NCBI GenBank assembly: GCA_027625915.1
Contig: JANTQA010000033.1
Span: 10,540,001 to 10,604,000 of the forward strand
Length of the DNA: 64,000 nucleotides
From: Anaeramoeba flamelloides
Lineage: Eukaryota; Metamonada; Anaeramoebidae
Direction: 5' to 3'
Shown piece after piece: positions 1 through 10,900 of this stretch. A program made the position numbers and the translations under genes. The stretch's first letter is position 1. Each line of letters opens with the position of its first letter. The notes beneath the pieces were generated by a model, which did not search any database, was not told where the DNA came from, and was given only the letters and a program-made list of their open reading frames with translations.

Positions 1-471
1 TTTTTTACAATAAGACAAAAACAAGAACCATTAATTTTGGAAAAAACACTATGACGAGAGTTTAGGAGTTCCAAATCAACCAAAGACCATAATGTGATTT
101 GAAATTTGTAAACATTTTACTTTTTTGGAACCCACAATAAAGTTTGTTAGGGGTATTTTACACAACGACAAGTTTTTATTATTTTGTTCCGAATTTTTGT
201 AAAATCAATTCCTCTTCAATAAAATGGTAGTTTTGATTTCCATAAACAAGTGAGAAGCTCCAAACACAAAACCAATTTTCTTTTTTTTTCACAATCGAAC
301 TATCAACAATTGTTTTCAAAAGGCGACTACTATCTTAACAAAGAGCAAAAGAATTGGCCACAATGAAGGGTGATTTATTAAGAATTTTGTTTGTTTTTGG
401 AGCTGGTACAAAAACATTTTTTGACAAAATCAAAAAGCACGATCTTTCATAATTTTGATTGTCAAAGTAAA
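1..471. other. Upstream intergenic DNA, window edge
   Basis: AT-rich DNA before the Stealth gene. I see no complete gene. On the minus strand about 40 codons (roughly positions 1-120) are open towards the window edge and have mixed codon use, so the last exon of a neighbouring gene could be cut here, but no family is recognisable. The segment also holds the presumed promoter of the Stealth gene. Confidence 0.4.
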
Positions 472-2023
472 ATGCGGCAAAACTACAAACGAGCCATGAT
501 TCTGTTCACTTTTACGATCCTTTTTCTATTTCTTTTTTTGTCTAAAAAACCAAAAGTCAAAGTGCAAGAACCCTGGAACGAAAATGTACAAGAACAAGAA
601 ACTGACAGACCAAGAAACAAACGATCAGAAAGAAGAAACGGATCGAAATTCGCTGCTAAGTCAAATCGAGAAATTTGATAAGAAAAAAAAAAAAATCGAA
701 AAACAATTAAGGAATGTGGAAAAACAAAGGCAGCGACTGCAAAGGGACCGAGAAAATTTCCAAAGGGAAAAAAAAGAATACGCAAGAGTAAAACAGGGCA
801 TGGATTTCGATGAAGAAAGGGTTGTAATTTATGATAAGTATATTATGGAAGATTTGGAATTTGAGGTCAGCAAACAGGAATACGAGGTTGGATCCAAATT
901 ACTCGAGATTGAAAAACGAGAAAGAGAAATCCAGAAAAGGGAAGAGCAAAATGAAAAAAGGCAAGGGGACGAGTATGTCTCAGAAAAGGAACAGATCGAA
1001 GAAGAAAAAGCAGAAATCGAACGGGACAAAGAAGAAATGGAAATCCCACAAAAAGAATTTGAAAAAGCAAAAGACGACTACTTTATGAAAAAAAATATTT
1101 TCGAAGACATTGGTGATATTGATGTAGTTTATACATGGAAAGGGATCAAAAGGGACAAAGGAGAAGAACCAGCAAATCGCTACAATTATGAATTACAATA
1201 TTCGTTACGATCTATTGACAAATATTTGCCGTGGGTCAACAAAATTTACATTTTGATGAACTCTGGCGCCGATTTGCCCTATTGGATCAAAAAGGATTAC
1301 CCCAGCAAAATCAGGATTATTGATCAGTGCGAATTGTTTGAAAGCAAGGAGTACTGCCCCAGCGACAATACATTTGCAGCCTATTCTGTCGCCCATAGGA
1401 TCCCCGGTTTAGCAAATAAATTTATCTTGCTGGACCATGATTTTTTTTTCAACCAGCCTGTCACAAGAGATTACTTTTATACGATCGACGATCTCCCAAT
1501 TATTTACGAGACAAGGCTGTATCAGAAAACATATCGACCCGGCGACGAGCTCTTGGATTTCATCAAGGAAGAAGGCTTCCCACAACACAAATATGCACGG
1601 TACTCACACATCCCCAAGCCAATGAGAAGAGATTTTCTTCTTAGGTTCGATGAAAAATACCCTGGATACGCAGGCCTTATACAGTCCCATTTGGAGCCAC
1701 ATAACTTTTTAACAGAAGACTACTCCATGATTTATTTTGAATTTTTGTACCAACAAAAATGGATGAGAAAATTGAATATCGACAAAGCCAAATTTTTCCA
1801 ATTTCCTTTTTCTTATACGAATAATTTCGAGGAGCAACTAAACAGTATTTACGACAAATTATCAACAGAAGATATAATCACTTTTAATTGTAATAACAAT
1901 TTTGCAGAGAATAATTCCAGATATCTCTCACAACGTGCCATTATATTCGATTTTTTTGAAAAATTATACCCTAATGCACCTGATTACGAAATAGCAAACC
2001 CTAACCATAAAAAATATTCTTAA
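472..2023 (+). CDS. Stealth-family sugar-phosphate transferase, membrane anchored (frame break near the N-terminus)
   Basis: Stealth proteins move hexose-1-phosphate or GlcNAc-1-phosphate onto glycans; the animal member is GNPTAB of the Golgi mannose-6-phosphate pathway. The body (frame from ATG 584, 479 residues) has a Lys/Glu-rich coiled coil at about residues 20-170. The Stealth blocks follow: IDVVYTW at 179-185 (CR1); YNYELQYSLRSIDKYLPWVN through LLDHDFFFNQP near 282-292 (CR2); a block with HIPKPM and HNFLTEDYSMIYF (CR3); and a C-terminal block with ITFNCNNNF (CR4-like). The first ATG of the preceding frame, at 472, begins a short basic stretch and a hydrophobic segment (MILFTFTILFLFLFL), a typical type II Golgi signal anchor, but that frame stops at 676-678. 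The anchor and the enzyme body are therefore one frame apart, with T7 and A6 runs at 533-549. I join them as one gene with an indel; the alternative is a soluble protein starting at 584. The family is certain; donor and acceptor are unknown. Confidence 0.88.
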
Positions 2024-2989
2024 TAATATTAAATGCGTTTGCTTTCATTGATTATTTGTCCACCCCAATTTCTGTACTTCTGAATTTGCTTATTCTCTTT
2101 CAGACAGAAAAATTTTTTGAAATTAATTTTTGGGTATTTAATCGGATCATCAATCAAAATACAATTTTCAAAAGAAAATTTTTTGATAATTCTTAAGAAT
2201 ATAGAAAGCTAAGATGTAAGAACAATCAAAAATAAAGTTTTTTTTATTTAACAATAAAGTACTTTTTTTATTTTTTTTCCTTTGTTTTTTTTTGTTATTG
2301 CTTTTTTTTTTTTTGCATACTTTTATTTGATCAAATTTTGAAAAAATAAGGAAAAAAGTAATTTAAAAATTCTTTTCATTTTATTTTATTTATTATTATT
2401 ATTATTGGGGAGACGCAACTCGACAAAATTACACATCTTTTTCCGAAACTCTAAATTTATTAAGAGTTTTTGATCCTATTTATTATATAGACAAGCTTAG
2501 AACCCATGGATAGTTTTTCTTTAAAAAATGAAAAGAGAAAAAATTGTATTTTTTATTTTTTTTTTTTATTATTGAAAAAGTGTAAATTACACTATAGTTG
2601 CCCTTAGACTTAAATTCCCTTTCATAAATTTTAGTGTGGAATCTTTGATTTCAGGATTATTAATTTAAGAAAATTATTTCAAACTCTTTTGGTTACAAAT
2701 TAATACATTGAGATTTATTTCTTTTAATTTGTTTTGAAAAATTAATCTATTTTTTTTTAATAGGAAGGAAATACTCATAAAAAATGATCTATATTTTGTA
2801 TTGTTTCTTTCTGTTCATGTTATAAACATAAAGGACAAAATTGGTTGAGTATTTATCTATGACTTGATAATATATAGTTAGGCAATTGGTAAATGACTTG
2901 AATTTCGAATTATTGAATTTGATTGATAACAAAAATATTTTTGCGTTTTAAATAAAGAGTTTTGGTTTTTAATTATTGTAAAATATTTT

Positions 2990-3480
2990 TTGGGTGTGTC
3001 TTCGAGTATCAAAGAGTGTTGTGGGGTGTCGTAGAGTGCCTTGGTTTTCTTGATGTTTTTTTTTTTATTATTTGTAAAGTGTTCTGTGTTTTTTTGAGGT
3101 TTTCTATTTTATTTGTGAAGTGTTCTAGGTTTTTTTTTTTACTGTTTGAAATAAACAGAAAATTTATTAAAATTTTCCGTTTATTTCAAAAAGTAAAAAA
3201 AACCTAACGGAAATCTATTGATTTTCCAAATAAATAGAAAACTCAAAAAAAAACTAACGATAATCTATTGATTTTGCAAATAAAAAGAAAAATCAAGAAA
3301 AGCTAAGTTGTGTTTTTTTTTTTTAATTTAAGAAATAAAAAGAAAATTTAAAAAATTTTCCTCTAATTTAAGAATTGGAAAAAGATCCTAACAACACTCT
3401 TATTGAGGTTTACTTTTTTTATCGGTAGAATATTTTTATTTTACAAATAAATAGAAAAATCAAGAATACCTAATGGTCAC
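2990..3480. repeat. Palindromic AT-rich repeat array, copy 1
   Basis: Units of the form GATTTTCCAAATAAATAGAA followed by AACTCAAAAAAACCTAACG alternate with partial reverse complements such as GTGTTCTAGGTTTTTTTGAG. The left part carries a GTGTTGTGGGGTGTCGTAGA motif. The same units occur near 10.0-10.9, 34.8-35.1, 55.0-55.3, 61.7 and 63.7 kb. I see no coding capacity. Confidence 0.65.
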
Positions 3481-4439
3481 TTTCCAAAAATAAAAAGAAT
3501 TGAATAAAATCTATGATTTTACTCTTTTATATTATTTTTTTTTATAAAAACTAACAATAGAACTTTCAACTTTCAGAATTCAGCAACTAATTTTATGTGT
3601 ATATTTATGTTTCAATTTTCATTCCAATTAAAAATATTTAAATACCAGTTACTATTATTATTTATTATTTGATTAAATTTTATTAATTTTTCAAAATAAG
3701 AAAGAGAAAAATTGTTTAATTTATTTTTAAATTGAAATTTTTTTTTATAGACTGAAATTATCATATTTTACAATTTTAAATTCTGTTTTATAAATAAGAA
3801 TTCTAGTGTTTCTGTTTATTTTGCATATTTCAGTAATACATGAATTAATCCAAGAATTTAAATGGTTTAAATTTTTTATTTCATAATTTAAAATTTCTAA
3901 TAATATATTAATAAACTTTATATAAAAAATTTAAATAATCTAATTTTTAAACTATTATTTTGAGAATTGTTATGGAATAATTGTTTACAGTGATTATATA
4001 TTTCTGTTGTTATTTCAATTTTTTAATAAATGTGAATTTTTTTCTAAATAGATACCTCAAATTATTAATCTTTGATAAATATTTTGATATTTTTGTTTTG
4101 TAACTATTGGTCCTTAATCCCAATTGAATAATAATTTCAGAGAATTTTAATTTTTCATTAAATAATTTTTATTTCTTTTTATAATTAAAATTTATACACA
4201 GGTAATCCTTTTTCCATGATTCGTTAATGGCTTTATTTTCATGAAATGGGAATTTTAAATTAGAGTAAATAAAATAGGATATAATAGATATCCTTGGAAT
4301 ATACCAAGTCCTTTACCTTGATAATATTTTACTAAAATTTTTGAATAATTTTGCTTAAAATAATTTTTATTATGGTTTTTCTAATTATTGTATAATTGAT
4401 TGAATTAAAAGTATTTTTCTATATCAATCTAAATAATAT

Positions 4440-5830
4440 TTGTTTTATCATTTTATATTCATTGTTGAATTTGATCTGATAATGGGTATTTAAGTAATTC
4501 AAGACAGATATTCGAGTATCATACATTTTTTCGAAAGTTAAATTGAAAATTGTGAATAATTTCCCAATCTGGTTCAATTATTTTATATACCATTTTTAGA
4601 AATGATTTTTGTAAACTTTGATGTCTTGAAATTGATCTATAATTTAAAGCTGTTCCATCATTTTCTTTTTTACAAATATATATAAATGGTCTTTTTTTAC
4701 TATATAAAATATTATTCTTATTAGGGTTAATTAACCAATTATTAAATATTTTTTGAAGTCTAATAAGATAATTTATATAATTTTTATTTAAAATTAGATT
4801 TTCAATTGAGTCATCATCAATAATATATTTTTAAATTCTCAATTTTTTAAAAGTCTTTCACTATTTGATTTTTAAATATTTTTAATACTGTTGTTATTTT
4901 TTTGAATTGGAAAAAATATATCAAATTTAAATCCTTTTAAATTTTAATTTTGAAAAGTTATATATAATCTAGATTTTTGTAACTTAATTCAATAGATTTT
5001 TTTGTAAAATGTCCAAAATATCCATCAATTATATTTTTATTATTAATAATCATTTTGATTTTTTAAACTTTATTAAATTATTTTTTTCCAAAAATTTTTG
5101 TTTTCAATAAATTATAAGTTTATTTCATTGATAAACTCATTCCAAGTAACATTTTTTTTGACCCTATTAAATGTGTTTTGGTAATTTAAAATATTTTGAA
5201 TCCAGGTATCAATTTTATAATCCTTTTTTATTTTCTTAATAAATTATATATGTGCGTTTGGTAAATTTATTATTAATTTTTTTTATAGAATTAATATTTA
5301 AAATATTTTTTTTTCGCAAAAATAATTTTTTAATTCTCTTTGATAAGTATTATTTTTAGCTATTTTATATTTTATTTTATTATAAAATCTGTTTAAAGAT
5401 TAATATTATTAATAATAATTTTTTGGTCGAAGAGATTATTCTAAACTAATTTTGATTTTTTATATTCTTTTTATTATATTAATTTATTACGATATGGTCA
5501 ATTTTATTTGTTATGCTATTTGTAGAATTCGAAAATATTTTTAAAATTTTTATTTGTATTTTTTTTTTTTTTTTCATCTCAATATCTTTAAGGTTAAAAT
5601 CTCTTAAAATTATTGTTTTGAAATTATGATATTGATTTGTTAATTTTTGGATAATTTTTAATAATTTTTTTTCAATCCCCTCTTAAATATAAAATCATTA
5701 CTGCTCCACTTTATGGAGTCGTGGAATACCAATTTATTAATCACAGTTTGTGGAATCTTATTTATTGTTGATAATATACTTTCTATCGGGTTTTTACTCC
5801 TCCTGTTTCATGACATGGATAATTTTTAAT
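4440..5830 (-). mobile_element. Decayed non-LTR retrotransposon (AP endonuclease plus reverse transcriptase remnants)
   Basis: Read on the minus strand from about 5830 to 4440, several frames with stops give pieces in the order expected of a LINE ORF2. Near 5640-5575 the peptide FKTIILRDFNLKDIEM matches the (G)DFN block of the exonuclease-endonuclease-phosphatase fold. NKIDHIVIN, near 5500, fits its C-terminal SxIDYI block. KIDTWIQNILNYQNTFNRV lies near 5210-5150 in the linker. DGTALNYRSISRHQSLQK, near 4670-4620, fits the NYRPISL block of LINE reverse transcriptases. Stops and frame changes are frequent, so this is a dead copy. The clade cannot be assigned by eye. Confidence 0.62.
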
Positions 5831-5964
5831 TTGGTCATGTAAATGATATAATATTTTTTTACTTTAATATTTTAATTATTTTTCTTCTTCTCTTTTTTAT
5901 TTAGTAAATTTTCTTTGAGTACTCCTTTCTCACAATAAATAAATAAATAACTAAATATAAAATC

Positions 5965-6650
5965 TTTTTCCAAAAAAAGTGTACACCTCTCAAATCGTCA
6001 ATACTATCAAATTTATTGTTAATAAGATAATTGCTTATTGGTGATTTTCATTTTAATTATTCATTTTTTCATTTTTTATTTTTTTATTTATCAATATTGA
6101 GTCGTTGGAAAATGAAAAAAAACAAGATAAGAAGAAATCAATTTGGAAATAATAGTCCAGTATAAAAATGGAAACAGTTTATTTTTGATTTCAAATATTT
6201 TATATATAGGAATTAAGAAATATAATTATTGGATTACTACATGTAACAAAGAAAAGAAAAAATAACAAAATACACAATTCCAACAAAATACCCAGATAAA
6301 TTGTTACTTTATATTGAAAATGAGACCTTAAAGACTAAAAGTTTGTCTTGTAAAGAATTTTTTTACATTTAACCTTTTACCAACAGTTTTTATTGATTTT
6401 ATATATTTTTTTTTCATTACAATTTACAAAACAAGATTTCTGATTTCAAATAAAAGAGCACATTGATTTTTAGAATATTTAATATTAATTTGTATTGTTT
6501 TGTTTTAATGAGTTTTTATTCTTCAGTTGAGTGTTTTTTTATGTTTTATAGAGTTTCTTATATTTTAGAATGATACTACAGTTAATTTGTCCATTTATGA
6601 ATAATTCTTGAAAATTTCTATACCCTTTTATTTGAAAAAGAGTTTAGATT
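5965..6650 (-). repeat. Dispersed ~690-bp repeat with AAATAAAAGGG(C/T)AC ends, inverted copy
   Basis: This stretch is, in reverse complement, a diverged copy of 53670-54370. Shared blocks include GTGTACACCTCTCAAATCGT at the low-coordinate end, a central TCTTTACA/TTAAAGTCT block and the terminal CCTTTTATTTGAAA motif. The ends form a short inverted repeat, as in a DNA transposon. No coding capacity is recognisable. Confidence 0.55.
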
Positions 6651-7966
6651 AATAAAAATTATATCCATGAACTGAATTATTTGTATATCTAGTGCTGGAT
6701 ACTGAATTTCCCAAATAAAATTTAAATATTTTTTTTTGAATAATATTTGTATTAAACCTTTTGAATTTTTTCCTCATAACAATTTTTATTTATCGTTTCA
6801 AAAAAAATATACCCATTGGGGTATTTTCGGGTTTTTTTTTTTCTTGATGAAAACAAATATCTAAGTAATTATTAACAAGAAAAGATTAAAAATTGTTTTT
6901 AAAACAAAAAAGGAAAAAGAATTAAAAGTGAAGAAGTGGGGAAAATGAAAGAGGGTAAAAAATAATAAAAAAACAATATAAAATCTTAATTTAAAAGTTT
7001 TTTTTATACCTCAAGTTTTGAATGGGTTAGTAGTTGTTTCCTTTTCTTTTGAATTTTTCTAGATCGCCACTATAATTTGTTTTAATGAGGTATAACTATT
7101 TTAACAAACAATTGATCAAATTAAAAATATCTTATAAGTTTTAATTTAGAACTTTATGGATATGCTAAATCTATAAAGTTCAATTTTTTTTCGAATATAA
7201 TTTTTTTTCGAATTTTTCTTTTTTATTCTTTGGTTTTTTCTCCATTTTACCTCTCCCCTCCAAAAAAAAAAACAAAAAGTAGACTTACCCAAACATCCTA
7301 AAAGGGAATTTGGAAAAATTAAAAGTTATAAACAATTGAAAATTTAATTAATTATTTTTTGATTTACAAAAAAAGATTTCTTTGTTTTAAATTAGTTTTG
7401 AACATTTGAAACTTTTTTTATTTAAATTTTGTATTGTACCATTTTATAAATAGATATGTTAAACAAATGGTTTTAGTTTCATCAACTTATCGCTAACTTT
7501 AATAAAAAAAACCATAAATATATCAAATATAAATATTATATGATTGAAATGTAAATTTAAGTTTGATAAAAAAAAATTGAGAAACAAAAACATAATTATT
7601 ATATTGTGATAAAAAAAATAAAATTCAAAGTTTTTTATTGAAAGTTTATTTAATGTAAAAAAAGAAATAGAAAAAGAAATAAAAAAACATAAAAAAAATC
7701 AAAATAAAAATAAAAGTAAAAAAAAAAATGAATAAAAAACAGTTTTCTATTATTAGATCCTTTTAAAAAATATATGAGTTTTTTCTTCTTTATGAATTTA
7801 TTTTTTTTGTTTAACAAAACCACAGTGATTTTCCCCAATTAAATAAAAATTTATATTTAATTATCTAGATGTAATATCTCACAAAAAAATAATTTTATAA
7901 AATCGAATTCACGAATGTTAATCAAATATTAATAAATAAAAAAAATCAAATCAAAAAAAAAATAAA

Positions 7967-10900
7967 TTATTTCTTCTTTTTAATTAATTTTCGTTTCCCT
8001 CTTCCAGGCCTTTTTGGTTTTGTAAATCTTTTTGGTTTACGTCTTTCTTTTTTTTGTGGATAAAGTTCCTCGAAAAGAAACTCTTCGGTGATATCATTTA
8101 TTTCTGTAACTTCATATTTTTTGTAAGGTTCTATACCAGCTTCTTGTGATTGCGAAAGTAAGGAAGATTTCACTGTTGAATACAAAATATTTTTTTTGAT
8201 TGATCCCTTAGGAAAGCAAACATAAAAGAATAGTAATACCTTTGTAGGCTTATTAAATTTCAGATGATTATAAACCCAAAAGATGTAACGTGTTTTTTTA
8301 TTGACACTTGTGAAAATTTCTTGTAAAGAATCTATAAAAATGTATCAAGATATAAATTTGTTATTAGAAATTATTAGGAATTTTTTGAAATTAGTTGTTT
8401 ATTTATTTGAGAAGGAAACAAGCCATTTAAAACATTTTTGTTAAAAAAAAATAAAAATAAAATAAAAAATGAATATAAATGTTAAATTTATTATAAATTA
8501 TCACTTCAACCAAAATTATATCAAAAAATATTGTTAATACAATTAATCAGCATAAAAAAAAAAAAAAAAAAAATATTTGTAAAATTCAAATTTAATTTGT
8601 ATCTAATTGGTTAAATCAGCCGAATTTAACAAAAAAAAAAAAAAAAATTCTTGATATTTATTTAATAATACAGATAATATTTAATTATAAAGCAACTGTA
8701 TAAATTGCATTTATCTTATCTTTCAAGATTCGTGATTAAATATTTTTTTGAAATATTGGTATAAAAAGGAAAAAATTCTTGAGATCTATTCAAAATATTT
8801 ACTTTATTTTGCAGACATTCAAAAAAATGATTGAAATTCTGATAAAAAGAAATTAAGTTTTATATGATATAATGTACTTTATATTATAAAATTTTCAAAA
8901 AAATATAATGAATTATTATAAACCATAAGATTTCATATTAATCTATCATAAATTTTATTATTTTTTTAATATTATATAGAGAGAAATTACAATTTCAATT
9001 AATGATAAAATTGACGGTTAATTTGGAACATCTGCATTATTTGGTGTTGATAGGGAAAATAAAAATAAAAATTGTTTTTGAAAAATTGAGGCAAAAATGT
9101 TTTGTTGAATATAAGATATAAACTATTTTATTATTGTTCTTTTTTGAAAAAAAAATTTTAGATATTCTTTAAATGTGTAATTTATTTTGAAAAATGTAAT
9201 GAAAGTTATATGATTAAATCTATATTTTTTTTCGATTTTAAATTGAAAATTAAATTGGATAAAATATTCCATTTTCATCTTCAATCCATTTAAATATAAT
9301 TCAAATAATGGGTTCTCACTTAAAACTAAAGATAATGATTCTGTATCCGAATAAAAAGGCAATTTTATCAACGTGTGATATAAACTCTGTTTCAATCAAA
9401 GTTACCTAAAAAAATTATAAAATATTAATTATGTTTATAATTGGCCTTGAAATAATCAATAAGTAATCAGTATAATAATACATATCAGAGAAGGGTTAAT
9501 TAACTAAATCTCATGAATCTATATATTTTCTTAAAAATTGAAATAACAAAATTCTTTAGGATTTTACTTTCAATCTTATAAAAATATTTTCTTTTTTTGA
9601 GTAAAACTTACAGTAGTTTATTTATTTTTTTTGAGGGAGAAGTGTGAAATAGACTATATATTTCCCAAATCTAAAAATTTGATGAAAAATTAAAAAAAAA
9701 AAAAAACACTGTAAGATTTTCTCGAGTTCTCTGTTTACATTCGTACAAATTTTTAGATCACACTCTCGGATCACATATAAGGCATAAAATATTCAAAATA
9801 AGGCACACAAAAAAAGCAAATAATGCACAAAAAAAGATCTGATTGGGCAAATAACACACATTTTTTTTTTTGATCTCAAATAATAATCAAAAAGAAAAAA
9901 TTTATGTGTGCCCTATATTCAAGAATTGTGTTACCTTAAAAAAAATAATTTTTTGTGCCTTATTTATGATCCGAGAGTGTGCGTTAAAAAGTGAATAGGA
10001 ATGTATTGAGAAAATCAAAGAGTTTACCTAATTCATTTAAATTCTGAAAGCACATCATTAGATTTTCTCTAATTTTCTGTTTATTATGAAAATAAATAGA
10101 TTTTCTTATTTGGAGCAAAAAAACTTGAGAAAATCATCATTAGGTTTTCCGAATTTTTAAGAAATAGAGTAAAATTTGTGATTTTACTCAATTCCTTTGA
10201 ATTATGGAAAAATATATTGTGTTTTTTTTTTATTTTTTAAAATTAAATTAAAATTCTAATGAATTTTCTTTTTATTTCTTACATTAAAAAAAAATCGTCG
10301 TTAGGTTTTCTCGAGTTTTCTGTTTATGATAAGAAAATTGATAGATTTCCTGAATAAAAAAGAAAAGAACCAAAAAATCGTTGTTAGGTTTTCCAGAATT
10401 TAAAAGAATTGAGTTAAATCTTGGATTTTACACTATTTTTTTAAATTCTGGAAAAGAGAACTTAGGTTTTTTTTAATTTGAAAGAATTGTGGAAAAGCTA
10501 TGATTTTTCCTCCATTCTTTCAAATTAAAAAAAAACTAACAAAAAGTGTTGTCAAGTGCCTAGTTTTTTTAATTTAAGAAATAAAAACCTAACGGCGGTT
10601 TTCTTGGGATTTTCTTAAGATACTCGGTTTTCTTTGTGAAGTATTCTAGGTTTTTTTGAGGTTTTCTATTTTATTTGGAAAATCGAAAACTCAAAAAAAC
10701 CTAACGAAAATCTATTGATTTTCCAAATAAATAGAAAACTCAAAAAAAACCTAGAACACTTCACAAATAAATAGAAAACTCAAAAAAAAACTAACGAAAA
10801 TCTATAGATTTTCCAAATAAATAAAAAACTCAAAAAAACTAGAACACTTCACAAATAAAACAGAAAAATAAAGAAAATCTATCGAATGTAAGAAGAAATT

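Larger units (their letters stand above)
2024..7966. other. Repeat-rich intergenic region between Stealth and twinfilin genes
   Basis: No intact gene is visible. The region holds a palindromic repeat array (about 2990-3480), a decayed non-LTR retrotransposon (about 4440-5830) and a copy of a roughly 690-bp dispersed repeat (5965-6650). Between them lie A/T homopolymer tracts and an ATT microsatellite at about 2390-2406. The Stealth and twinfilin genes converge on this region, so both 3' ends lie in it. Confidence 0.6.
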
